Below are positions 37,670-48,100 of a stretch of DNA of 64,000 nucleotides, in pieces. Below the pieces are notes generated by a model. The model was not told the origin of the DNA and searched no databases. It saw only the letters and a program-made list of their open reading frames with translations. The position numbers and the translations under genes are program-made. Within the stretch, counting starts at the first letter, position 1; each line of letters opens with the position of its first letter. This DNA comes from Aricia agestis. Lineage: Eukaryota; Arthropoda; Insecta; Lepidoptera; Lycaenidae. The DNA lies in contig NC_056421.1 in assembly GCF_905147365.1 (NCBI RefSeq), forward strand, positions 10,186,001 through 10,250,000. Reading direction: 5' to 3'.

Positions 37670-38325
37670 TAAATAAAATATGACGATAAATTTTTTCTCG
37701 GAAAAATGTACGGTTCCCGCACGATAAACAAACTTTGATCGTTAATTAACGAAGTTAACATTTTGATTAACGGATTAAATTTTAAGTTAAATTTTTAAAA
37801 TATTAACGGACTCGTTAACTTCCGTTAATATGCAGAAGTCCGTTAATCGTTAATCCAATGCCTACTAAATTTACCGCACGGCACCGGGGCGCGGCGCGAA
37901 AACAGGTTCAGACGAAACAAAAACAATACTAGATACATTTTCAGGCGCATGCGAGTGAGAAGAGATTTGTTTCGTTTTATCATTTCATTACTCAACGCTG
38001 GTGCTTATAGAGAGAGTGATTTGTTTATTGTTATTATAAATCATTTGCATGTAGTTAGGTAGAATACAATAATTATAGAAGTATTTTGTTTGGTCCCTAG
38101 CATGTTAACTTTCAAAAGCCTATACCTACCAACAGGTTTTGTATGTACACTAACGCAATGTTAAAATATTAAGTTACAACAAGGCCTACACACATTAACG
38201 AATTAACGTTAACTTGCGTTAATTCGTCCGAAATTTAACGCTTTAACGTTTAACGAAGCTAACATTTTTTTTAACGGATTAACGATTAACGAAGTTAACT
38301 ATTTGATTAACGGTGCCCAGCTATG
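37670..38325. repeat. Region of TTAACG repeats in both orientations
   Basis: 'gttaattaacgaagttaaca' and 'ggattaacgattaacgaagt' recur many times at both ends (37,737-37,850 and 38,197-38,320) around a non-repetitive centre. Probably one element with repetitive ends, between the HRG1-like gene and ZAD paralogue 1. Confidence 0.6.
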
Positions 38326-38400
38326 ACTCTAGGATAGGTGCTAGGGCCTATGGATCTGGTCAAAATTAAAATACTATCTATAAAAAATTAATATATTTCC

Positions 38401-41006
38401 CTATGGTTTGAAGAATTTCAAAAGATTGGGTTTTATTTTACTTAATTTATCACTATCTAGCTCTGATTTTCGATGATTTCTTAAGTGGCTCTTCATGTTG
38501 CCTTTCTGGGCATAGCCTCTGTCGCATACGGGACATTTGAATGGTGTCGCCCCTGTGTGGAGTCTCATATGCTGTATAAGATATTCATTGTGGAAGAAAC
38601 TACTTCCGCACACCTTGCAAACTGCTGGTCTTTCCCCTGAAATAAATAATAACAAGTAATATTATTATTGCCACAGGTAAAAGGCAGAGTTATCCCACTT
38701 CTAGCAGTTTCTGTGGTGTAATGTAATAACTAATAAGACGTAATACCACTGTGTTTATTGTTTCTCATTACAACTGCACTACAGGTATTTTTTAGTGTTT
38801 GGACAGAATCAATAAGATTGAAACAAAACCCATTATACCAGCTATCCCCAAACCGCGGCCCGCCCGGGGCTTTACGATTCACAAAGGAGCCATAAATAAA
38901 AAGAAGAAGACTTTATTTGTTGCCCGCATAATGTTAAACAATTTTGAAATTCACACCCACCGGTCAAATAATGTAAAGTCTTCGTGAAAGCCGTGAAATT
39001 TTCTCGACTTTTAAATTGTTAATTTTGAGGAACATTATTTTTATATAACAAATGTTTGTTGTGGCCCGCGATACCCAGACTTAAACATGTTTGTGGCCTG
39101 TATGAAAAAAAGGTTGGGGACCACTGACTATACTATACTAATATTATAAGTCCGAAGAGTTTGTTTGTTTGTTTGCTTGTTTGAATATGCTAATCTCAAG
39201 AACTACTGGTCAGATTTGAAAAATTCTTTCAGTGTTAGATAACCCATTTATCGAGGAAGACTATAGGCTATATTTTATCACGCTTAGATGAAAATGTGGA
39301 AAAAACAGGGGAAATTATTTGAAAGGGCTTATCTCACGAACTACTGGTGCAATTTTTCTGTTATTTGGCACAAATAAGAAGTAGACCACGTAAAGGATCA
39401 TAGTTCATAGGCTATTTTTTGTGGACTAATTTGTCTGTGAAATATCTAATTTACGCGGGCAAAGCCACGCGGAACGCCTAGTAGGAAAATATTTAGTGCA
39501 GTCAAACTGTGTTTAACTTCAAAATATATTATTAGAAAACAGACAGATCAACATTTTTACATTTATGATATTAGTTACGGGATATTAAAATACTATCATT
39601 TCCATACCTGTGTGTACTGATCTCTCATGTATAATCACAGATTTTTCACAAGTATATACTTTGTTACATATTTTACAAGTGAAAGATTTCTTTTCTACAA
39701 CTTTCTTATTATGGACCTGTCTCATGTGACTGGTTAAGCAATTTTGAAAAGCAAAGGCTTTGCCACATTTTGTGCAAGAAAAATCCCTCGGCCCCCCATG
39801 TAATCTTTTTATATGCTTCAAGAGATAATAGTTTGAGACCAGTGTTTTCTCACAGTGTGGACATTTAACCTCAGATTGATTATGTTTCTTCTGATTATGA
39901 GACGAAAACTCTTTGGGCGTTTGGAACACATCTCCACACAAATGACACAGTCTTGGACCAGGCGGTGCTTTTTCTTCATGTGACTTTACCACTGTCTTTT
40001 TTTGACTACACTTTGTTTCTTTACTGGTTGTTTTATTAGTGTTCTTGGTTTCTCTTGAGCTGAAATTTTCTTATATTAAAATTCATGTAGGACAAAGGGA
40101 ACTTAAATTATTTTATTTATATATTTTCTAAGGATATAAAAGGCAAACAAGCCATCTATTTTTTATCTATGAACATACAACCAGATAGGTTTGCTAGTAC
40201 TTTCCTGGCCATAAAGAAAAGATTACTAGCAAAGGTGGTGCCTCTTCAATCTCATACAGCAAAGGCTTTTAGGTGCACACTTTTCTTGAGGGTTGTGGAA
40301 ATGGTCCAGAAATACCTCTGGTGACAGACAATTTAAATAATTTAAACTAAACTTACCAACTAGATTTAGATATTTTATTTTTTGGCTCATTTTTACTATC
40401 TACTAATGATTTTGATTTCACAGGCCTTTTTTTTGAGGTAAGTGGTTTCGGGGGTTCGTAACTGATATTGTCATTGTCGCTAAAATCTGAATCTTTACCA
40501 CTTTCTAGCTCATATTTCACATCTTCTAGTTTAATTTCTACATTATACAAGTCTTCTTCACTTCTGTTACATTCTTCTGGTTCTTTCTTAATGCGTTTTA
40601 TGCATAAACCATTTTGTAAAATTGTGTTTGTACTTTTAAACTTTTTAACAAAACTGCATAATGTATCTAAAATTTCATTACATTCCATGCAAATGTTCCT
40701 TGGATAACCATCTATATCTTCTAGCTAAAAAGTATATTCCTTTACTATTATTTGGCACAAAAGCAAATATTACTTATAGCTAGTAGCAAAAGAAGAAATA
40801 AACATGTTATTTACTTTTCACCCGACTATTTAAGACTGTTTCTAAATCTAATAAAATAGTAAGATTCGTAATAAAATACTGGCCTTTTCATTTAAACACA
40901 TTTTAAGTTTATTCAAAACACAGCTTTCCCCATCACCTTCAAATATAGGGTGTGTTGCCCCAACTTTGAGGCATATTCTACATAGAAAAGATTGCTTTTG
41001 TTCCAT
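38401..41006 (-). CDS. ZAD-C2H2 zinc finger protein, paralogue 1 (four exons)
   Basis: Exons 40884-41006, 40357-40724, 39608-40059 and 38401-38636 give 1179 nt, i.e. 392 residues and a stop. The ZAD domain spans exons 1-2: Cys pair FLCRIC (C9, C12) and second pair ICMEC (C53, C56), the four zinc ligands. An acidic and basic linker follows. From about residue 200 come six C2H2 fingers, four in exon 3 and two in exon 4, with a TGERP linker interrupted by the last intron. The protein ends in a basic tail. ZAD proteins dimerise through the ZAD and bind DNA through the fingers, so a nuclear transcription or chromatin factor is inferred; the target is unknown. Intron 1 begins with GC (GCCAGT), not GT. 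Intron 3 holds an RTE-like tail and a hAT remnant. Confidence 0.88.
38842..39126. repeat. hAT remnant in intron 3 of ZAD paralogue 1
   Basis: The right end 'ggttggggaccactg' is a hAT-type terminus and the left end 'tatccccaaaccgcggccc' is its decayed mate. The flanks attatacc and actatact agree at 6 of 8. Confidence 0.6.
39130..39482 (+). repeat. RTE-like tail in intron 3 of ZAD paralogue 1
   Basis: 'tactatactaatattataag', a TTTG-rich stretch, 'aagaactactggtcagattt' and the end 'cgcgggcaaagccacgcgga' appear in order. Confidence 0.65.
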
Positions 41007-41139
41007 TTTTGTTGCGTAATATTTGCTTTTCTTTTATTGTTGAATTAACATTTTGTTGAGTATCACAAACATAAAACCCTTTATTATTTAAAATTGAGTT
41101 TTTAATATTTTACAAAAATTACTTTTCTGCTTAAAGCTT

Positions 41140-41228
41140 TTCTGTCAATACTCAATGTCAATACGAATTACGATTTACGATGTCAAGTGTCAACTCACAA
41201 TTACTGTCAAGTGTCAACTTTAAGACAT
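41140..41228 (-). promoter_or_regulatory. TGTCA motif cluster upstream of ZAD paralogue 1
   Basis: 'ctgtcaatactcaatgtcaa', 'gatgtcaagtgtcaact' and 'actgtcaagtgtcaact' lie 140-220 bp upstream of the ATG. A promoter-proximal element is suggested by the same arrangement at neighbouring genes. Confidence 0.35.
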
Positions 41229-41479
41229 TGCCAGAGTTTTGCCGGGAATGTGGAAATGTGGCAGAGTGATGACTGATATTGTGTTTTTGTATTATTTTCC
41301 TTAACTTGTGTTAACTGGGTTTTTAATGTGTAATATTGGTAGGATATTAACCATTAGACATACGTTTCATGCACAAGTGTAGGAAAGTGATGTAATAACT
41401 AATAACCAGAAACGTGCTATTTTGTGTTCCCTCCAAAACAACATCGAAAGTTTCAGTAAAGCGTCTACCACTTTAAGCG

Positions 41480-42477
41480 CTTATTCCACTTGTCCTATTT
41501 AGGAAGTCCTAGCTAGGATCCTAAAAAATTTAGTCAAGTGGAATAACATTTAGAAAGCTATGATCCTAGCTAGGATCCTAAATCGGAAAAAAATTGTGGC
41601 TCCTGAATGACTAAATCATTGTTGCCAGATGGTTTCAACCTTTTATCTGTAGTGGCACTGATGAAATACTCAAACCAGATATGTTACCACCGCGCGCGTT
41701 GTGAAGCTTCAAATACGGCCTAATTGGGCCGTCTGTTGTTTAGTCTGCATCGAGCGCAGTCACGAACTTGCCACGTCTTGTCTTACCTAAATAAATTGAA
41801 AATGACGTCGTGTGTGTTTCGAAAATGTACCAATTATGACTCGAAAGTAAACAAAACACATGGAATCTCTTACCACATGTCTTGATTGCAATAAATACCT
41901 CGATTATTTACATTTTCAATTATTTTTTCGAACAATCTTGAAAAATCGAATTTTCGTCATAGCTCAGGCGAAGAAAGAGACAGCGATACGATTCGACGTT
42001 TAAAAATAGAACTGTCTCTTTTATGTAAATGGTTTTTCGTATCTTTTGTTTCACTTATCTGTCAAATTTGTCAATGTCTGCAATTTTGAATTTGAAAATT
42101 GTTCGGAAGAGATTTAAGCCGGAAAATAGTATGGACGTAACATATCTGTATAAGTAGAATATCATTGTGTAGTGGGAACTGCTAAATCTGTATTAAAGTC
42201 AATTTATATTAATGTTATAAGATCGGGAATCCATTCGTAGGTAATTTCTTAAGTCTGCTGGTTCCAAGTAGTTCAGAAAGTTCATAATTCATAATTTTAC
42301 GTGAAGCAAAAATTCTTTCAACCATCTTTTTCACCTTTTATTTATTTTCATTGAGCCAACAGCTAAGCTTATGAGAAGACCAATTTTTTGTTGCTTTGAT
42401 AGAACTGGAGCCATTAAGAAGATGTCTGACCAAAATTACAACTGATTTAGTCACTAAATTAGGACAAGTGGAATAAG
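41480..42477 (+). mobile_element. 998-bp TIR element carrying a THAP exon
   Basis: The terminal repeats begin 'cttattccacttgtccta' on both sides. The pentamer aagcg flanks both ends (41,475-41,479 and 42,478-42,482). Palindromic 'cctagctagg' occurs at 41,508 and 41,567 inside and at 42,512 outside, so the true ends are complex. It includes the THAP exon at 41,802. Confidence 0.55.
41802..41878 (+). CDS. THAP-domain first exon (partial), inside a TIR element
   Basis: The exon reads MTSCVFRKC, then NYDSKVNKTHGISYH, and runs into a possible donor (gtcttg) in phase 2. The spacing C-x4-C and the closing GISYH match the start of a THAP zinc finger (C-x2-4-C ... SFHxFP). It aligns residue by residue with the exon at 58,561, with the same phase. 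I find no second THAP exon downstream. The exon lies in a 998-bp element with terminal inverted repeats. It is probably a relic of a transposase gene, not a host gene. Confidence 0.5.
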
Positions 42478-42807
42478 AAGCGAACTAATTAGTCTCCTAT
42501 GTAGAATCCTAGCTAGGACTTCTAAATTCCTTGATTCCTTGCCTGTGTTTTTCCTTTAGACCTGACGAATTGCCTGACGATATATGAAATGATGCCAAGA
42601 AAATTGTTTCCCGCAATTTACTCGACACTGGCCATGGTTTTTAAGCCGACGTGCCTTAATAAGAAAAATAAAGACATTGCCAATTACCAGCATAAAAAAA
42701 TAATTTAGAACATATTTAAATTGTTTTCTATTCTAGATATTACAGTATGCCAGTGCTTACGGCCCATACGACCAGACAGTAGACAACTCTTTCATCAGCA
42801 GTGAAGA

Positions 42808-42920
42808 CTAAAAGCTCAACTAAAAGCGAGACCGCACAAGGCGACACAATACGTCAGTGGCTACCCACTGACGTATTGTGTCGCCTTGTACGGTCTCGCT
42901 TTTAGTTGAGCTTTTAGTAT
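42808..42920. repeat. Long near-perfect palindrome
   Basis: Arms of about 54 bp starting 'actaaaagctcaactaaaag' with a 4-bp centre (ctac) and a single visible mismatch (gcacaagg against ccttgtac). Confidence 0.9.
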
Positions 42921-43124
42921 ATTTTTATCCATATAATATGGAATTGTATTGAACCTATATTATAATGAAACCATATTGTGGAACGAAATTTACTGTCGAG
43001 TAAATATTGCGTCCAAATTGCGTCGTGACTCGTGTCTTGTCGTGTCGATCCGCTGTAGGCTGTAGCGTGGTTTCGATTAGGCTGCCTTCACATTAAGTCG
43101 CGAGCCGCACTACTCGCGACTTTA

Positions 43125-43235
43125 GGCCCGTATATTTAGTCAGTACCTACTTAAGATACGACCCGGTCTCAAGTCGCGGTTGGCTCTGTGATTGGTCCAA
43201 ATTTTGACAGCCAACCAATCACAGTGCGGTCTCAC
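43125..43235. repeat. Hairpin MITE family H, copy 2 (partial)
   Basis: 'acttaagatacgacccggtc' and 'tgattggtccaaattttgac' match the other copies. The right end is lost. Confidence 0.65.
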
Positions 43236-43254
43236 CGTGTACCACCGGTGTAAG

Positions 43255-43412
43255 GGCGCGTTCAGACGTGCGCGTTATCTACTATAGCGTATGGGAAAAC
43301 ACACGCGCGGCCTGCGCGCAGGTTTTACGCGGGTTCAGCGCGTGCGTTTTAGAGCGCTTTCAGACGTGCGCGTGTTCTGCGGCAGAACACGCGCACGTCT
43401 GAACGCGCTCTA
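43255..43412. repeat. GC-rich palindrome with 'ttcagacgtgcgcg'
   Basis: 'gcgttcagacgtgcgcg' at 43,258 and 'gctttcagacgtgcgcgtgt' at 43,357 face 'cgcgcacgtctgaacgcgc' at 43,390. Confidence 0.7.
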
Positions 43413-43733
43413 AAACTTAACTATATAATATATTCGACATAATACAGTCAGAGTGTATCAGTAGAAAAGTGCTTTACTAAAATCTTGTACTCCCGAGGCA
43501 CCTATTTCTATTTTCTTAAACTAATGAGACGTCGGAGACGGCCGTCTAGTCCTCGTGACAAGTTTGGATAGTAAAAATAATAATAAACTCTAAACAATAA
43601 TATGCTTTTCGTCAACGCTTTATTGTAATAAGTATCAAAATTAACTATATACATAGCTATAATTCGTAAACCGTGCGCGAGCAAAAGAAATAAGTGTTTC
43701 TCTTTTGCTCGCTCAGTTCTCACTCCTTCACTT

Positions 43734-44154
43734 GGGGCCCCCGCGATTAGGCGGCCAGGTCGCGCGGCCTGTCGCTGCGGCCAGCCCGCGCACTTTGCGG
43801 CCAACATTGCGGCCACGTCTGCGACCACAGTCAGTCGGATTCACTTCGTGTTCCAAAATGGACATTGAAGAAAATGTTAGAGAATGTCTAAAAAACCCCA
43901 TATTACCATTATATTACTGAATACTGGATACAAAAAACGTGTGGCCGCGGCGACCAGTGCGCGCACATTGAGTATTTTCATACAAATTCCCGTATCTCGT
44001 TGACCGCGGCGGCCAAGTGGCCGCGTGTGTGTCGCGATGTTTTCGTTGGTCGCGCGGCCAGAGCGTGGCCGCTGGTCGCGTAATACGCGCACCTACATAT
44101 ATCATAGAAGAATTAGTTGGCCGCAGCGACCTGGCCGCCTAATGCGCGGGGGCC
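43734..44154. repeat. GC-rich TIR element with GGCC-rich body
   Basis: 'gggcccccgcgattaggcgg' at the left mirrors 'ccgcctaatgcgcgggggcc' at the right. The body is full of 'cgcggcc/ggccgcg'. A short open stretch MDIEENVRECLKNP occurs at 43,858. Confidence 0.7.
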
Positions 44155-44339
44155 CTTAGCTCAGTAGAGCAGGGCAATGTTGGATTGCCTAAGGGGGATC
44201 CGAGATCATTGAGTCAATTATATTGGATAATGTAATATAGACATAATATGATTCATTTCTTCCTTGATCATAGATTTTTGACATTTGCTGAGAGATTGGA
44301 TCCAATACGGTCCTAGAAATAGGTGTTGCCAGTTATTTA

Positions 44340-44534
44340 ATGGGCAACCGCTGGACAAGGGTCTCAACAGAGTGGGCAACCGAAGATGGACACCGCCGCC
44401 GAGGCCGGCCTAGAAAAAGGTGGCGTGACGAGCTGGAGGCATACCAGCCAGGCTGGCTATCGGTGGCGCAGGAGCGAGAACAGTGGAAGATCCTGGGTGA
44501 GGCCTTTGCCCAGCAGTGGGACACTATAGGCTAA
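44340..44534 (+). pseudogene. C-terminal fragment of a non-LTR retrotransposon ORF2
   Basis: The 64 codons contain RRRGRPRKRWRDELEAY, then EQWKILGEAFAQQWDTIG and a stop. A Gly-Arg-Pro-rich RWxDEL block followed by W-x(5)-EAFxQQWD is the usual end of reverse-transcriptase ORFs in insect LINEs. A run of nine A follows the stop, so this is a 5'-truncated copy. No reverse-transcriptase core is present upstream. Confidence 0.7.
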
Positions 44535-45124
44535 CAAAAAAAAAGTTATTTAATATAAAAAAGAGTTTTTAATTTCTTGTTCGTTAATATGTTTCAAATA
44601 ATGTAATGTAATTATTTTTCTAATTATATACTTGGACAATCTTGCTGAAATAACAAAAAACAAGCCATATTAAAAATGACCATGTCTTTTGACAAATCGA
44701 ATTATCTGAGATCTAGTAACCCTGACGTCAATACCTGTCAGCGTTAGCGCTCTCCATTGGCTATTGAAACCACATATGACGTAAAATAGGATCAATGAAA
44801 TATGATAATGTAATACGCGGATATGATCAAATGATCATATATATTGGATCCTATATATGATCATAGAAATGATCCAATATAAATGATAATGTATTGCACA
44901 ACAGAGCCATACGGAACGTCAGCATTTGTTTGCTTTGTATCAATTTGTATGGTATTGCGTGTAAAATCCATCACCGTCTTGTAAAAACTGATAACACCTA
45001 CTTTTGTAGGTCGCTTTAGTTTGGTATGTCTCGATGCAGATGGAATAGCAACAGCTTAAAACACATTATTTTCACACACACATACACACATTATTTTCTT
45101 GGTATTACTATTAAAATTCTGAAC

Positions 45125-48100
45125 CTAAGGTTTTAGAAATCTTAAATAATTTGGTCTCATTTTACTTAATGTTTCACTGTCCAGCTCTGATCTTCTATGA
45201 TTTCTTAAGTGACTCTTCATATTGCCCCTTTGGGCGTAGCCTCTGCCACATACTGGACATTTGAATGGTGTTTCACCTGTGTGAAGTCTCATATGTTTTT
45301 TAAGATACTCTTCGTGATAGAAACTACTATCGCACACGCTGCATACGGCTGGTCTCTCCCCTGAAATATATTTTATTTTATGAAAAATGAAATTGAAGAA
45401 TTAGAACGACAAGGCTATGAAGTTTAAATTAACGTGGGCGGGGGCGCTGCCGGTAAAGGAGAACTGTCAAAAACATAATTATAAAAAATGGGATTTTTGT
45501 ATGATGGCGGCGTTAGTTCCTTTTTTCGCCACGTTCATTTAAAGCAGAAGTTTACAAACTTATTTTGTCTACTGCCCACTTTGAGAAGAAATTATGTTTT
45601 AGCGCCCCCATTGTTTCAACTTAAACACACACACAACGCCTCCATTTTTTCTGGGTCCCACTTTAAACCTTTAGAGCCTACAAAGGAGCTTTGTCGCCCA
45701 CTTTGGGATACACTGATATAAAGCCTTGTCGGTCTATAGAGCTCTTGCCTATAACTAAACAATCATCGTATTTATATAAGTAAGTAATAAAACAAAAGGT
45801 TTGTAACTAAAATTTATAAACCTTTTGTTGTAAAACACTGTAATATTATTTTTGCATTAAAAATAAATTGTTTAATGTGTTCACATACCTGTGTGCACTG
45901 ATCTCACATGAATTATCAGAGATTTTTCAATACTGAAAACTCTTTTGCATAGTTGGCAGCTGAAAGTTTTTTTGCCTCCATAATTTTTATAATGGACTGA
46001 AGACATGTGTTTACCTAATTCATTATTAAATGCAAATGCTTTGCTACATATGGTACATACAAATTCTTTTTGTTTAGCATGTACTCTTTTTAAATGCTTC
46101 TTGAGATTATATTTTGAGACAAAATATTTCTGACATTGGGGGCATTTTGCCTTGAGGTTTGAAACTTGATTGTGTTTTGTCTGTTCATGAAGTACCAGAT
46201 CTGTATTATTTTTGTATACTTTTCCACAAACATGGCATAGTTTTGGGGGCGTTGGTAATTTGCCTTTTGGTAGTTTAGCTACCACCACTTTTTCCTTCTG
46301 AAATCCATTTGCCCTCTTATCTGTGAGTTTAGCAGGTTTTTTGTTTTTTTTTCAGGCTAAAATTTTTTAAATGTAATTACTTGAATATGTATATAGTAAT
46401 ATTATGTATAAAGTAAATTGATGTCTTTAAAAGTATTTGAAATGAACCCAACTAGCAAAAAGATCGCAGCAATTACTCTCCCGACTATGGATCGAAAAAC
46501 ACTAGTATAAAACATAAAAGGTCCCATTATTTTAAAAAGACGTAAGTATAAACACATCTTTCTAGATGTCTAGTAAACGTTTACACGGCAGATTTACCTA
46601 TATTGCATTCTCTCGATAATTCTATAAATACATATTTTTTTCAAAGACGTTTAAATATTACCATAACTCTTTTAAAAATTCTTTGAGAGCAAATAAATTG
46701 CCATATTATAGTCAATTGTCAAACCATCTTCTACAACACTATTATTCGACAAATATCCAAGAACATAATTGTTGAATAATAATTTAATTAAATAGCAAAA
46801 CAGCATGGCAGTTACCATTTCAGCACTCAATTGTTGTATGATATAATTGATAACTTTCTAGAAGGCTTTTATTTGACAGCATGACAGTTGCCATTTCAGC
46901 ACTCAATTGTTGTATGATAACTTTCTAGAAGGCTTTTATTTGACTTGAATTTCGAAGTTGAGAAAAGGCTTCAAAATTGTCTCATATATGATTGAAGGTA
47001 GTCTAAAATCAGTTACAAGAGAGAAACGGTTGCTTCTGGAAATGTGAAAAAATTCACGGGAGTAGGAAATATGCTGAATTTAAAGGAAAACTATCGAGGC
47101 AAAGAAGACTTCATAAGTTATCGAGTAACTAAAAAAAATATAGTCGGAGAAAATATATAAATTTTTTTTTTGTTCAAATTCCTTTGAACGTATTAAGTAA
47201 CTGAGATGATGTTGTTAGTATAGTAAAACACGTTATAAATATACTATCATAGAAGTTGATTCCTATTCAGATGGTGGACCTAAGTAAATTGGTCGAGTTA
47301 AGTCAAACCCAGCTGACAGATCACAATTAACATTGAATTGACGTTGGTCTGTCAACTGCCTAGGAATCAATTTCTTCGGGTATACATTCATTGACCTTAC
47401 AAAAATTATCAAAAAGTAGCAGTACTACTTCCGGAGTACAGTCGCGTGGCCCAAAACGCACTTGTTTTGTTTCCGTTATCCATCTGTATACTACTACTAC
47501 TACTAGTCATGACGTTTCTTTATCTTCTATACATCTTTTTCCAAGAAAAGTAAATTTTAATCGCTGCTGATCTCAAATGCTGCTTCTGGAATGTTATTTA
47601 TGACATAATATTCCTGTTCTTCTATTTGTTCATTTTCGAGTTCTGGTGATCCGTTTTCTTCAGGTTTCAACTCTTTCTTCTTTTGTCTTATTTTTTGAGC
47701 TGACCTTCTCAAATGTTGAGATTCACACCTTTTCGTAGAATTTTTAAGTATGTTCTTAAGAAAGGTTTCACATTCCATTATTGTAAACTGATTGTCTGAT
47801 GTGTGGATCAAATAAAAAAAGAAATCAATGACACGTCTGTAACTTTTAAAACAAATTTTTGCGGTCTCCCCGCGAGACCCCCCAGCCCAAGAACATTGTT
47901 TCAAAAACTTTCGATCAAACATCGCATCGCATAATGCGTACGCATTATTGATCGCCCTGCCTTTACCTTTGCCGCATACTACTGAATAAATGTTTTTCAT
48001 CTTTTCTAGTTGTTGTTTATCTTTCAATAACTCTTCAAAGGCGTTGAGACTTTCTTCATTGTGTATATTTTTTATACCTTTATCTTCTGTCCGGGACAAG

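Noticed and set aside
41470..42540. Complete host THAP gene
   Set aside because: Only the first THAP exon is present; no second exon (AVPTM or HF motifs) was found nearby, and the exon sits in a TIR element.
43508..43828. 106-codon ORF
   Set aside because: It arises from the GC-rich TIR element and its AT-rich flank; no recognisable domain.
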